64,000 nt of DNA from Corallium rubrum (GCA_964035015.1 OZ036017.1:1-64000), one strand, 5' to 3'; shown: positions 11,351 to 23,005, counted from the stretch's first letter. Translations and numbers: made by a program. The notes: generated from the letters alone by a model not told the origin.

Positions 11351-11366
11351 TATATATAACACTAGT
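11351..11366 (+). promoter_or_regulatory. Candidate TATA box and ACACTAGT motif of gene B
   Basis: TATATATAA at 11351-11359 lies about 50 bp before the gene B ATG, overlapped and followed by ACACTAGT (11359-11366). The gene D promoter has the same ACACTAGT next to its TATA-like TATAAATA, although in gene D the motif comes before the TATA box. This is inference from sequence alone. Confidence 0.4.
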
Positions 11367-11405
11367 GTATGTATAGTTGTGTCATTCTGTTTTTAAAATT
11401 ACATC

Positions 11406-11478
11406 ATGAAGTTTCTTATTGTCTTTGCGCTCGTCTGTTTCCAAGTGGGCTTTTGTGTTGGGCTTTTAAAGGAAGTAG
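11406..11478 (+). CDS. Gene B exon 1: signal peptide
   Basis: The 73-nt exon encodes MKFLIVFALVCFQVGFCVG followed by LLKEV. This is a short basic start and hydrophobic core, a typical secretory signal. It ends at donor TAG/GTATGT in phase 1. Gene D exon 1 is also exactly 73 nt, also begins MKF and also ends in phase 1, which supports both calls. Confidence 0.8.
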
Positions 11479-11638
11479 GTATGTCGATAAAATATCTTAG
11501 GTTTAGAGTATTTAAATGGCGATTAGAAGGGTATGACGTACGAGTCAGTGTTGCAAGTTTTGCCGTGTGGGAGTCCGATAAATTAAGAGAATAATGTTCG
11601 ACACCCTTTCTGAAATTTGAGAGAATGAGATGTTCTAA

Positions 11639-12052
11639 AGGCCTGGCCAAACGCCTTCAACATTTCATTCAACATTGTTGAATTCAACATGTTGAAAGCG
11701 TTTGGCCACCCCTGTTGAATGATGTTGAACGTTGTTGAATGGTGTTGAATGATGTTGAACGAAATTTGAACATGTTCAAGCTTTCGCTCAACACGCGTTC
11801 AACATTTCTATTGTTCTCAAAATGTTGAAAGGTGTTGAACGCATTTGGCCACATTTCATTCAACTTTGTTGAACAGAGACATGCGCCATGCGGGATATTG
11901 TCGACTCCAGCTTTTGTGGTAGCCCGCATTCAATTAATTGTCATTCATGAATGTTGAACGATGTTGAATTCATTTGGCCACTCGTGCTTTCAACATTATT
12001 CAACATCGTTCAACAATGTTGAATGCGATGTTGAAAGCGTTTGGCCAGGCCT
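11639..12052. mobile_element. TIR element rich in TTCAACATT motifs, 3-bp TSD
   Basis: Terminal repeats AGGCCTGGCCAAACGC / GCGTTTGGCCAGGCCT are flanked by TAA on both sides (11636-11638 and 12053-12055). A 3-bp TWA duplication is typical of PIF/Harbinger elements, but no transposase is present. The interior consists of many copies of TTCAACAT and its complement ATGTTGAA. It lies in intron 1 of gene B. Confidence 0.75.
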
Positions 12053-12055
12053 TAA

Positions 12056-13373
12056 GTCCGGCAGGAAGATTATTCCACAGGCACAGATATGCACCACCAT
12101 ATAGCTAAAGCTACGTTTTAAATAATCAGTACGTGGCATTGGGATGGATAATTTATTTTTAAAATTCCTTATTAAATTATAATTGCTAGTTGCTTTACTA
12201 AATAATACCTATAGATAATTTGGAGTCCTATATTATCAGTAGTTTTATACATAATGATTGCTTTATGCTGTTCAGTTTTGTTATCGCACTTCTCACTTAG
12301 TAGGGAGTATCTTTTTTACTTTCACGAGCACTTTTGCCACTGAACAATTGTTGTTTGACAATTATATTGTCCAACAACGTAATTATTGCTCAACAATAGT
12401 CACAATACACTTAAGACTCACAGTTGGACTCGAAATGCAAAGTTACAACCAGGTCTCTATTACAGAATAGGTCTCTATTCTGTATCCTGTGGTTTTATTG
12501 CTCGTTCTCAAGATTATTATCCATCTTTATCTTTATCTTAAGCAATATCGACTCTTTGATGATCTATCCTTACAAATGTTTGCGTTGTTCATGATGAAAT
12601 TTCCGAGTGCACTAGGATGTCATGTAATGTTCCATACAATCAGCTAGCCGCTTCGGTGACTTGATCAGTGATCACTGTGACTTAAACACTGAATTCAATG
12701 CTCATAATTTCGCTGTGATCAAATCATGAGTAGCCTTTGGGGAGTATTCAGTAGTTCATTTGAGCAATATAGTTTCTGAGAAGAAACGCCTGAAAAAGCT
12801 ATGTTATCAAGGCCGGTTTCGGACAATCATTCGCCACCAGCCAAGCACTCTACTTATAATACTTATAAAGAAAGTGTATGCTTATTTGTATAAAAAGTGT
12901 GTGGTTATCTGCACATGATTATGCCGTAGTTTATCCACTTATGTTCTCAAGATATTACGAAAATTCAATTATATTTCTATCAAGCAATGAGAAAACTGGT
13001 GTATCGTGGGCATATGATGTGTTTCGGAACAGCCAATCAGAGCCTGGAGCAAATACTGCATTTACCGTAAAAACAAAACTAACTGTTTCCCTCGGGAGCA
13101 GACATTAAGTGTATATTACTTCACAGTAATTTAAGTCCTACCAAATCTTTAAAATGCGCGAATTAGCACACAAAATGCCCGAAAGTTCATATTTTTTTAG
13201 AGTTTTTGTAAAATACAAAACGATAAATAGCCCGGATAATGTTTACAACATTTTAATTTCAATGTTTCGACTCATGCACTCTAAATTATTATCACTTCCT
13301 GACGATGACTTCAATTAAGTGGGTGGAAACATTGAAATTAAAATCCTAACTTTGTTTGAAGTATCCATTCAGG
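12056..13373. other. Gene B intron 1, unassigned part
   Basis: No coding exon seen. It contains GGAGCAGACATTAAGTGTAT at 13094-13113, which is also the arm of the foldback at 48530-48690, so the region probably holds an old fragment of that element. The rest is AT-rich. Confidence 0.4.
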
Positions 13374-13381
13374 CGCGCAAC

Positions 13382-13910
13382 TAGGGATGAGCCGATAATC
13401 GGAAGCCGATAATCGGAAGCCGATAATCGGCAACTTTCAGGCTGATCGGTTATCGGCCGATTACATCGACATATATCGGCGGTCCGATAAATACTATTCT
13501 GGATTTTATACTTGTGAATTTCATTTTCTTTTTTAAGAAAAACACTAAGTTATAGTGATTCCACAAAGAAACTATAAAATTTAATTAATTTGATAAGGTG
13601 CATCATGTTTAACGCGTCATATTTCTTGTTTGGTGAAACATTTTTTGTTTTCGACTTTCGTCAATCGTATTTCATTTTTCATATTTCAACTTAAACTCCG
13701 TCTTGCTGATGACTGATGGTTAATGATCACATTATATTTGTCAAAGAATATACAATGTTATGTTTTGCTATTGTTTTGCCGCACATCAAGTGCCAGGAAT
13801 TCCTGTTGACAAATATCGGTAACCACCGATAACTCGGCCGATCAGATCATAAATCGTATCGGAATTTATCGGATCGGTAAATTTGATTTTTCTTGATCGG
13901 CTCATCCCTA
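13382..13910. mobile_element. hAT-type non-autonomous element with 8-bp TSD
   Basis: Terminal repeats TAGGGATGAGCCGAT / ATCGGCTCATCCCTA, flanked by perfect CGCGCAAC at 13374-13381 and 13911-13918. The subterminal part repeats CCGATAATCGG several times, as expected for transposase-binding sites. The TAGGG terminus and 8-bp duplication are hallmarks of hAT. The 529 bp contain no transposase. It lies in intron 1 of gene B. Confidence 0.9.
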
Positions 13911-14102
13911 CGCGCAACTAGAGTGGTAGGGTGGGTGGGTGGTGGTGGGTAACCCTGGCCCGTTTAACATTTTTGGAACTATGTTCCGTTTATTGGGGGC
14001 CCAGAAAAGAAATAGACTTTTCCCACCCCTGCCGTGCATCCACCTCATAGAGGTCCCTCAGCTCAAAGAATGTACTCCTTCCAGGAATTAGAAAAGTCCC
14101 AA

Positions 14103-14336
14103 AGGCGAGTTTCAGGGTGTTGCGCGCGCATCATTTTTCAAAAAAACTGGCGAACTCCACTCAGAGTAAACATACTGTTTAAAATAAACTAAGTGTAGAC
14201 ACAGTTTCTGGATATAAAACATTGTTATTCTGCTGTTGTTTGCTCGCTAGCAAGTCTGTTTGCCATTCCTTACTTGTGGGGAGCCCGCCAATTTCTTTCC
14301 AAAACGATGCGCACGCAACACCCTGAAACTCGTCTA
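14103..14336. mobile_element. Foldback element, GGCGAGTTTCAGGGTGTTGC type
   Basis: Left end GGCGAGTTTCAGGGTGTTGC and right end GCAACACCCTGAAACTCGTC are inverted copies, each followed by CGCGCATC-like sequence. A relative occurs at 33170-33417. It lies in intron 1 of gene B. Confidence 0.75.
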
Positions 14337-14391
14337 TTAATCACATGCAAATTGGCTAAACGCTTCCTTCAATACATTCTATATTTTTCAG

Positions 14392-14431
14392 AAGACAACC
14401 TAGATGGCAGCGGCCAGCCAACGCCGACAAG
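14392..14431 (+). CDS. Gene B exon 2: linker
   Basis: The 40-nt exon lies between acceptor TATTTTTCAG and donor AAG/GTAACA. Joined in frame it reads E-DNLDGSGQPTPT-S, an acidic then Ser/Pro/Thr linker between the signal peptide and the first domain. It enters in phase 1 and leaves in phase 2, like gene D exon 2 (31 nt). Confidence 0.7.
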
Positions 14432-14883
14432 GTAACACCACAAAATATACGTAGAAGTACCTGAAAATAAAGGAGATTATGGTTCCCATTTAGTTTCCAT
14501 GCAATTACATAAATTACACATGCAGAATACGTAAAAATCTAATTTCGATCGCAGAATCAAAGATGTATTTAGTTAGTGACAAATGGCAACTTCTGGAACT
14601 GAGAGAAGAGAGATTTATTGTGGCTATATGCCCCACCTACAATTTTGGGCTTTGCAAAATGGCATTTCCTTCCCCATTGTGATTAGAAGAAGTTGAGGAG
14701 ATGTAGGGCAGCAACACATGAAATCAAAACATTATAACCCACTGGAAACCAGAATCAGGCCTCGAATTTAGCGGCGGCCACTGGCCGTTGATGCCCTGCT
14801 TGTTGGCTGCTATGCCCTCAAAATATATGAAATCCACGGCCAGTAGTGGCCTGCCCTCAACCACAGTACTTGCACCCGATCCG

Positions 14884-15255
14884 CACATTGTATCTAATAA
14901 ACTACTAGACATTATATACACATTGTATCCAGTAAGTTACTGGAAATTGTTTAATTCTAAGATGCGCCAATTAACGGATTAAAACTCACTGCGCATCCCA
15001 CAATCTTTGTCAAGAACTGTTGACCATAAATTACAAACACTATTAGGGTGATTGGCGGGGGAGGACGACGAATAAAAACCCCCCCGACACTTTTCAAGTT
15101 AGGGTTAGGGTTCCCCCCGGGAAATTCACATTTTTTAGGGTTAGGGGGAGGGGGGGGGGGGGGAAGGGTTTCATTAATAACCTCTTTATTAAACAATTTC
15201 CAGTAACTTACTGGATACAATGTGTACATAATGTCTAGTAGTTTATTAGGTACAA
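14884..15255. mobile_element. Inverted-repeat element with ~65-bp arms
   Basis: The left arm 14884-14953 (containing CCAGTAAGTTACTGG) is present in reverse complement at 15184-15255. Between the arms are a run of G and two TTAGGGTTAGGG-like pieces near 15100-15145. It lies in intron 2 of gene B. Confidence 0.7.
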
Positions 15256-16087
15256 CGTTCGGATCGGCTGGTACTTAAGCTTTGTAATACAACAACAATA
15301 AGACCTAGTAAAACTCTGCTTAAATATCTGCAGTATTTAAATTCACTTGCTCTGTCAGTCTTTCTGTTGAATATTCTAACAACAATCGGTTTAAAATTCG
15401 ACAATCTCGCATTGGATTTCCCAATTGAATGTCGTTACCAGAGCCTGCAATCCTTCTGGGTAGCGCCAAGCGCTAGGGCGGCGTGTACTTCAAGTAACCC
15501 TGAACATTCTGTAAAACGGTATTTCACTATACATGTACTTTTTAAATCTTGCTGTATGAGTGTATGGTAAGGTGCTTCATATAGCAACTGAATGAAAGTT
15601 TCAAACTGGCCTTGATGCCCTGTATACTGGCCTTGATGCCCTGAAAAACATTGTAACATTCAAGGCAAAACTGGCCTTGCCTTTTCTTTTCCCAAATTCG
15701 AGGCCTGTAGAATGTTGTCGTAGTGTATAATGTTGCACGTGTGCTCTGCTGTATGGTATCGTGTGCTGTGCTGTGGTTTGGTACGTATGTTGTGGTATAT
15801 TATGGTATGGTATGGTATTAAAAGACAGGGTAACAGAAAAAGCCACAAAAACGCAGTAAAAGAATCCCAAATATTAAGGTTTCTGGTAAAGACTGGAGAC
15901 TTGAAATCCCCAGTTCAATCCAGCAATATATAGTTGGTCATTTAGTATGCAAGGTAACTAATCTATATAACAACATCGGCACACCAAAGACGATCTACGC
16001 ATGAATGAACTCATGCATGTTATAATATATAAGAATTATATTATTCCTATAGTCTTCTAACCAATTCCAATCTTTCAACCTTTGCAG
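15256..16087. other. Gene B intron 2, remaining part
   Basis: No exon seen. It has a short direct repeat of GGCCTTGATGCCCTG near 15605-15645 and a GGTAT-rich run (TATGGTATGGTATGG) near 15800-15820. The polypyrimidine tract and acceptor (ACCTTTGCAG) at the right edge lead into exon 3. Confidence 0.45.
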
Positions 16088-16802
16088 TCCACCCAAAAAA
16101 CAAACCAAGATCTTATTCACCAACAACTGGGGCGAGACTCTGCAAGGTAGTCTTATTCCGGGGGAAGAAGTTCGTATTGTTTACGACTCGGACAGACTAC
16201 CAGGCCGTGACAGGCGGTACGGGCAAAGAGCCTGGGAAATATTCGCCCAGGTCAAGTACTCGGAGAATGATACCGTGCACTCGCCACGACTTGAAGGTCC
16301 TGACAGCAACGGCATGATGACCACCATATTAACCATCCCGCCAGAAGCCACCGCCTTCATCATCTGGTTCAAACACTGGGGCTACAACAGCGGGTACTCT
16401 TACGACAGTAATTACGATAAAAACTACAGATTTCCTTTCAACCAAATAGTGTTTACCGACACATGGGATGAATATGTGAAAGGAGGTCTTTATCCTGGGG
16501 GGAAGTTTCAAGTCGTGTACAACGCACTGAGATTACCGTGGCGCGATACCGGTTACTTAGGCATGGGTCGAGCCTGGAATATCTTCGCGCATGCTCAGTT
16601 CTCAGATAACGGACCGGTGGCCCAACAGATGTTGAAAGGCCCAGCACTCGATGACCCCACAATGACAACAGTGTACAATATTCCTGAAAACGCCAAGAAG
16701 GTCGTTATGTGGTTCTATTTCACTGGCTACCGAAGCGGTACACACTACGATAGCAACCACAATATGAACTATCATTTTGCCTTGAGTAAAAATCAAAGTT
16801 AA
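16088..16802 (+). CDS. Gene B exon 3: secreted two-domain DUF6209-like protein
   Basis: Function unknown. Joined to 11406-11478 and 14392-14431 it gives a 275-residue protein with a signal peptide, so it is presumably secreted. Domain 1 runs from ILFTNNWGETLQGSL to YDSNYDKNYRF. Domain 2 runs from IVFTDTWDEYVKGGL to YDSNHNMNYHF. Both contain VYD/N-x-x-RLP, a RAW-x-IF(A) strand, KYS/QFS-x-N and I(I/M)WF-type sequence. The exon enters in phase 2 and stops at TAA 16800-16802; an AATAAA lies at 16878. Domain 2 is very similar to domain 2 of genes C and D, while domain 1 is more diverged, so the two-domain form predates the gene duplications. The motif ending each domain recalls starch-binding modules, but binding is an inference. 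Confidence 0.85.
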
Positions 16803-16875
16803 CTGTATTGTAATACAGAATGTTAGGGCAGTGAAAACCCTGACATAGAGCACAAAAAGTTGTTCATTAAAAGCT

Positions 16876-16884
16876 TGAATAAAC
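16876..16884 (+). terminator. Polyadenylation signal of gene B
   Basis: AATAAA in the context TTGAATAAACTAAC, about 75 bp after the stop codon, followed by a T/GT-rich stretch (GTTTATTTTTGTTT). Confidence 0.6.
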
Positions 16885-16958
16885 TAACAACGTTTATTTT
16901 TGTTTATGCAAGCTGTTATTTTTGCGGCATTTGCTCACGAAATGATCGTCTCTCTACT

Positions 16959-17531
16959 CAGGGACCGCGGAGCAGGGAGGCTGGTGGGTTTTAGCCCCCC
17001 CCCCCCAATAATTTTTCTAAGTAAATTAATATTGTGCATCCAAAAAGTATTTTATTGCAATAGATAGAAAAATTGTTCAATCAGTCACTCCAGCACACGC
17101 AGCGGTCGGCACTTGAACATTATATCAACAATACAAAGCAAGGGAGCATACCAGAAATGAGTACTGTTACTGTTGACAATATGTTGTGTTGGGCGTTTGT
17201 TCTGGTTTGCTCTTATATATAAATCTTAACTCATTCCTGTCCGGGGGCTTCCCCAGAGGTGAATAAAATCGTCTGGCGTTAGCCAGAATAAAATACTAAA
17301 GACCAATTCGGACAAGAAAGAGTTAATCTATTAATGGGAACAAACAAACAAAGTGTTGTCTTTTGAGAGTGTTCTGACCTTCAGAATTCTGTAAATTCTT
17401 CTCCCAAATGCAGGATATGGCATTTCCAAGACTCTAGATTTCAAAAATTTCAGGGGGGCATGCCTCCGGACCCCGTAGAAGAGTCCCTTTGTTAATAGCC
17501 CCCCAATACAAAAATCGTTCCGCGGTCCCTG
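16959..17531. mobile_element. TIR element related to the CATAGGCG family
   Basis: Ends CAGGGACCGCGGA / TCCGCGGTCCCTG. The interior has a C run, GGCATTTCCAAGACTCTAG and GGGGCATGCCTCCGG, all shared with 23006-23486. I found no convincing duplication at the flanks. Confidence 0.7.
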
Positions 17532-17563
17532 GTACTATACTCAAAAATTCAAAATCTATTTAA

Positions 17564-17730
17564 CAAATAGATTCCATTTTGCCGTTGTCTGTTCAGTTAT
17601 AGATGCACAGATGACGTCACAACGTGGTAAGAACAAAAAAGTCACTGATGTTCACTGATGTTCTTACCACGTTGTGACGTCTTCTGCGCATCTATAACTG
17701 AACAGACAATAAAAAATGGAATCTATTTGT
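17564..17730. mobile_element. Near-perfect foldback of ~75-bp arms
   Basis: The left arm contains TGTCTGTTCAGTTATAGATG and ACGTCACAACGTGGTAAGAAC. The right arm is its complement, with a loop of only about 15 bases. It could form a stable hairpin. Confidence 0.75.
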
Positions 17731-18115
17731 TTTATACAATATAAAAATTACACAATACTTCTTGCCGGATTTTGGGGCATGAAGAAAGAAAAAAGCAAGT
17801 CAGCTGACGTGATCTGACGTGATCTGACGTGATCCATGTGTCTGTCCTCTAATAGATCATGGGCAACAACCAATGAAAACACGCATAGCAACCAGGGTAT
17901 TGTATAAAACTGAACAGACAACAAAAAAAATGGAATCTATTTGTTTTATACAATATAAAAATTACACAATATACTTCTTGCCGGATATTGGGGCATGAAG
18001 AAAGAAAAAAGGAAGTCAGCTGACGTGATCTGACGTGATCCATGTGTCTGTCCTCTAATAGATCATGGGCAACAACCAATGAAAACACGCATAGCAACCA
18101 GGATATTGTATAAAT
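17700..18115. repeat. Tandem duplication of a ~210-bp unit
   Basis: GAACAGACAA(T/C)AAAAAA... through CACGCATAGCAACCAGG occurs at about 17700-17900 and again at 17912-18115, nearly identical, each containing CTGACGTGATCTGACGTGAT. Confidence 0.8.
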
Positions 18116-18307
18116 AGACATACAGTCAAACCCTTGGTGCGCGAAATGGATGACACAAGTTATTAGTGCGCTGCCTCTCACCACTGACGTTAAACCTGGT
18201 CGAATTGCGTTAGGACTTGGATGCATGGGTGACGGATTTAATTAGCTTCATGCGAGTAGAGTTGTTGGTTCTCTCCTTGTCGAACGTAACCCTGCAAGTC
18301 AGAGCCC

Positions 18308-19030
18308 CTTTCCGACCTACGCAGGCTTTAGGGGAAAGTGGGCTCTGCCAACAAACTCCATCTTCGCTCCAAATTTGAGGCGAGTCAGTCAGGTTTTGAA
18401 CTAGGTTTTTGAACTGGTCAAACAAGTTCTAGTTTATAAGCACGCGCAATACGCCTGTGATTGTTGGTGACCAAAGCAAAACTGATATTGTGGTGTTTTA
18501 ATAGCTCAAAAAAAAACCCAACAAAAACAAACAAACAACAACTTGATTTGTATATAATTTCGTTAAAGAAAGAAAGAAAATCGAAGTGATTCTAGTCATG
18601 AGTACTGTTTAAAATATATATTTAGACGTGTTTGAAGGTAATCACCGTTGAATTCGATCTCAAAGCGTTCTTGTAGCAAGCCGTTCTTTAATTCTAAGGA
18701 ACTTTAAATGAGGAACCAATCGAGGATAAGACTTTAATGTACATTGTATGCGTTATTTAGGCAATGGTTTGGTCTCTGCATTTGTAAATGTCTATTTTTT
18801 TTAGACGGGTAATTTGTTAGCTCCGAAATCCGAATTCTGAAATCTTACTCATGACTTTGTTATTGTTGATAGACCTCTAAATTTTAGCAGGAAAATAAGT
18901 AGTAACGCGTTAGAGCCTGGGTCCTAAAATCCAAAATAGTATCTTGGCAACCGTTCACGCATGCTCAAGAAGAAATCTCGAGTTTGTTGGCAGAGCCCAC
19001 TTCCCCCAAAGCCTGCGTAGGTCGAAAAGA
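18308..19030. mobile_element. Inverted repeat pair around an unassigned interior
   Basis: GACCTACGCAGGCTTTAGGG...GGGCTCTGCCAACAAACTC at 18308-18363 is found in reverse complement at 18976-19030. The interior is AT-rich without coding evidence. A dispersed GAGTAGAGTTGTTGGTTCTC repeat lies just upstream (18245-18280). Confidence 0.6.
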
Positions 19031-19288
19031 CAAAACAACAAAGACACTGTCCTGAACAAACACACTGCATGTCATCAGATCTACTACACAGGGCAGTCAT
19101 CTTCACTTGCCTGGTGTTAAACTTGAAAGCAGCAAGAAATCATTTTATTATCATGGTTGCATTGTATATACTAATTATTTGTATATAATTTTTAGCTTTG
19201 TTTAGTTACTTGTAGGATACCATATATAGGGTCTCTATTGATACCATGCATGCAGCTTAATCTGTTATAAGCTGAATGAGCTACCCTA

Positions 19289-19767
19289 TTAAAGTGCCTA
19301 TGAAGCGAAAATTATTGTCTTAAATGCAAGAACTCTTAAAACTACAACGTAACATCTTTTGCAGATCTTCGTTTCCGTGCTTCGTTGTTGAGATATTTCA
19401 GTTTCTTTGATATGCAAATTAAACACTTTGACCTCACACGTGTATAATGAGTTATCGGAGAAAGTTCTATATCTTTGCTATTATCAAACGAAATCACTTC
19501 GAAGCCGATCCTGTGCATCTATTTCGCATACAGCATTAGACATACAGATTTTTAATTGATTTCGTTTGATAATAGCAAAGATACCGAACCTTCTCTGATA
19601 ACTCATTATACACGTGTGACGTCAAAGTGTTTAATTTGCATATTAAAAAAATTGAAATATCTCAACAACGAAGCACGGAAACGAAGATCTGCAAAAGATG
19701 TTACTTTGTTGTTTTGAGAGTTCTTTCATTTAAGACAATAATAATTTTAGCTTCATAGGCACTTTAA
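19289..19767. mobile_element. TTAA-flanked MITE (family 2)
   Basis: Ends TTAAAGTGCCTATGAAGCG / CTTCATAGGCACTTTAA. It has long mirrored arms through a TTTCGTTTGATAATAGCAAAG core. Related copies lie at 27769-30379, 36326-36807 and 43163-43637. It is non-coding, 479 bp including both TTAA. Confidence 0.85.
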
Positions 19768-20290
19768 AATAAAAGTATCTATCTATCTAAAAGAGCTGAC
19801 TCGCAGGGTAGGTCGAAAAGTAAGCATGCAATCAAATGATAAACCGTGGCGGTGTTGCTACAAATTCTCGCTTTGCTTTCTTATCTTTCACATTGTATGA
19901 CTCACCTTTTAATACTCGTTCTTCTTCCAGTAACGTCCCAATATTGGTTTCACTGTTGTACACATGACGACCATGGAAAGTATTGTACTGTAACCTTAAC
20001 AGGAAAACACGCCAAGGTGTGTCCGGTAACTGTCAAGAAAATAATAAGAGATTACTAATTGAGAACGAGGCCTGCACGGAAAAAAATATCAGACCAAGGT
20101 TTGCGGTACCTCGAGCAATGCATGGTCTGGATACGCATTTTTTGCGGACTTAGGACCAATCAGCGCGCGTGATTTTCTATAATCACCGGTGTATTTATAC
20201 TAAATATATAGCGTGATTTTCTATAATCACGAAAGAGTCTGGCAAAAGTAAGGTTTTGTCAAGTACGACTCGGAGACCAAACAACAAGAG
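19768..20290. other. Intergenic spacer
   Basis: No gene supported. It contains GACCAATCAGCGCGCGTGATTT with ATAATCACC around 20155-20235, a fragment of the small foldback at 9830-9915 and 48090-48155. Confidence 0.4.
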
Positions 20291-20317
20291 AAATTGAATA
20301 TATTAAATATTTATACT

Positions 20318-20333
20318 ATATATATATATATAC

Positions 20334-20399
<66 letters not shown>

Positions 20400-20456
20400 G
20401 TATATATATATGTATATATATATGTATATATATATGTATATATATATATGTATATA

Positions 20457-20504
<48 letters not shown>
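20318..20504. repeat. (TA)n microsatellite with TG interruptions
   Basis: About 187 bp of alternating TA with regularly spaced TATG interruptions every 10-12 bp in the middle. The long Tyr-Ile reading frames across it are artefacts of the repeat. Confidence 0.95.
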
Positions 20505-20505
<1 letters not shown>

Positions 20506-21130
20506 CACGGCTCTTTGAAAAACAACTTGTAAGTTGACAATGTTTACCGTTGGATAAATAGATCAACATCAAATTATATTATATTATATCAAATTGTAGA
20601 TTATTGTAATGTTAAAGCCGGTTTAAACAGATCCAACAGTGAACACTGTCCAACACCACACAACTAAACCCAACATAAACACTTAACTGACATATTGGAT
20701 CCGTTTAAAAGGGCCTTTACAAAGCTAAAAAAAATGCTTTTTCTCGGATAATTATGAATTCATAATTTTCAGACAATCCTGTTAGACAATTCGTGTCTGA
20801 ACGGCTCGCCATTGTAAATGCCCATAAAGATCGGCCGTTCATATTTTAACTACCACATACAACGTCATTACAATCCAGTAGTTTTTTATATTGTAATCAG
20901 TCTGTGAATATTCAGAGGATATGTCAAACTGCATGATTAGGTCAACGAAAACAAACTAATCTACGCTCACCGACGATGATCTGAAGAGAGTTGAAGTAAC
21001 GTTCTCAACAGAAACATCTCGTGGATCAGACTTGAGAGTAGACTTGTAAATAGCAATGCGTGCAATACGACGCCTGTTGGTAGCAAGTATGAGTAAGTAA
21101 CAAATGTATATTAAACACATGCAGTCAGGG

Positions 21131-21476
21131 AATAGACGAATTTAATTCAGACGAATTTAATTCGAATTTATAACTTCGTCTGTAATGCGACGTAGATGCG
21201 ACGTCGAGTTTAACGTCGAATTTCAGTCGAATTTAATTGTTTTTACTTGGACTCGTCAAGCCTGAAAACGACTTCTTGAAAGCATGACGCCGAATTGTCA
21301 CAGACAGAAGAGAAACATTTAATTCGGCGCGACGATATAAACTCGAACACGCATTATTGTCGATGAATTAATTGCCGAGAAGAATTTGGTCGAATTTAAT
21401 TCGTGTGTCGAATTTAACCGAGTTATACGTCGCAGTGTCGTCGAATAAAATTCCGAAAAAATTAAATTCGTCTATT
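21131..21476. mobile_element. MITE with AATAGACGAATTTAATT ends
   Basis: AATAGACGAATTTAATT at the left is mirrored by AATTAAATTCGTCTATT, and the interior repeats TCGAATTTAATTCG. Non-coding. Confidence 0.75.
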
Positions 21477-21508
21477 GTGCGATGTTTAGTGCAGGCCACA
21501 GTCATAAG

Positions 21509-21652
21509 CCACGTCCACACGTATGCGTTTTCATAGCGTTTTTATATTGTTCTCGGTCCTCAGGAGAGAAGAAAACAATGGTCTCATTACATGAAACAAT
21601 ATGAAAACGCTATAAAACGTATATTGAGGAAAACGTATACGTGTGGATGGGG
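21509..21652. mobile_element. Small MITE, CCACACGTATGCGTTTTC type
   Basis: CCACGTCCACACGTATGCG at the left and CGTATACGTGTGGATGGGG at the right are inverted copies. The interior is mirrored (GAAAACGCTATAAAA / TTTTCATAGCGTTTTT). Confidence 0.7.
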
Positions 21653-21839
21653 TCATATAGAGCTGTTGTCGTATGTACGAATAGGCGCGTAATTGAATCG
21701 TACAATGTTTAGCCTTTATAAGCATGTGAACAAAGTGTGCAAACGAGCATGAATATAGGTGTCCTTATATTTTACGAATGTTACACTAATTTTCGCTTGC
21801 TGGTCAGCAACATCATCTCATTCAAAGGTGAAAAACTAC

Positions 21840-22619
21840 GCCAAAGAGATATGGTCCCCAGCCAACACCAAACTCAAGTCTAGGGTTGAAAAGATCCAGA
21901 GAAGAGCCACCGCTTGGATTCTCAAATCCAAACGAGGAGAAATGTCTTATAAACAGAGGCTGGTAGCTCTTAACTTGCTACCTTTAAGTTATGACAGAGA
22001 AATTAAGGACTTGATATTTTTCTTTAAGGCTCTCTGTGGATATACAGACCTGAATGTTCAAAAACTTGTTTCTTTTGTAAACAATGGTCGCACTCGACTT
22101 AGTCAAAACCAAAACCCAACCCTTACTCTTAAAGTTCCTCTATGTAAATCCAGCACATTCCAAGCTTCTTACTTCAACCGCATAGTCAAACTATGGAATT
22201 CAACCTGTAAAATACTCCCTACCACTAGTTTTTCTAGTCTTTCCTTTTTTAAAAGTTCCCTCAAAGAAATGTACTATAATTTAAGTTACTCAATTTTTCA
22301 TGTAGATCTGCCATGCACGTGGTCCCTCGTACGTGATTGCCCCTGTCATAGGTCGTAAACTCAGTTGAGTTTTTTGGTGGTTTTTTTTATTTTTACGGGT
22401 GCCCTGCATGGGACTTAGTGTCCCGTTCGCACTCTTCCCGTTTGGGTTATTTTTATTTTATTATTATTATTTTTATACATTTTTTTTTTTTTGTTAAATT
22501 TTTTTTTTGTTCTTGTTTTGTTTTTTGGTTTGTTTTTGTTATATAACATTTGATCATTGTAATTTTGTTAGTAGATAACCCAATAAAGTTCACTTGTTAA
22601 AAAAAAAGAAGAAAAAAAA
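21840..22619 (+). mobile_element. 3' end of a non-LTR retrotransposon (LINE)
   Basis: The frame ending at TAA 22356-22358 encodes the C-terminal end of a LINE reverse transcriptase. It has EIWSPANTKLKSRVEKIQRR (the usual W-S-P ... VEK-x-QRR-x-T segment), LNLLPLSYDREIKDLIFFFK and FNRIVKLWNSTCKILP followed by SLSFFKSSL. It is 5'-truncated, with no catalytic YxDD motif. After the stop there is a T-rich 3' UTR, an AATAAA near 22583 and an A-rich tail to about 22619, as for a reverse-transcribed insertion. I saw no target-site duplication. Confidence 0.85.
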
Positions 22620-22756
22620 GGCGGTAAACCTCCTAGATTTTTAGCAACGAAATCAGTATTGACGTTTCAGGCGGATCCCTTCATTCCCCATCCGTCAATG
22701 AACAATCAACATTTAAGGTGAAATACACAAAGCCAAAACGACTTTGCTTATCTTAA

Positions 22757-22986
22757 GGGCTGTTCATATAAGGCGGGCTAGCCTTGTTACCGGATTTTAT
22801 GTCACGGAAATCTTATTACGACTATTTGAGAAATGCAAAATCACATAACGAAGCAAAATTGGGTTTGTTTTTGTATAGGTATAGCACACGGAGTATTATA
22901 ATTCCTTTTTGTAGTCAAAGAAAGATTTTCGTAACATAAAATCTGCCGGTAATTAACCGGGCCAGCCCGCCTCGTATGAACAGCCC
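22757..22986. mobile_element. MITE with GGGCTGTTCATA ends
   Basis: GGGCTGTTCATATAAGGCGGGCT at the left corresponds in reverse to AGCCCGCCTCGTATGAACAGCCC at the right, and AAATC...ACGGAAATC sequence is partly mirrored inside. Non-coding. Confidence 0.7.
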
Positions 22987-23005
22987 TGTATATAATGAAG
23001 TAACC

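Noticed and set aside
20294-20572. Reading frames of Tyr-Ile repeats on both strands
   Set aside because: They are produced entirely by the (TA)n microsatellite.
21750-21828. Hydrophobic ATG frame with phase-1 donor, considered as gene C exon 1
   Set aside because: Composition is not a clear signal peptide, and it directly adjoins a LINE fragment.
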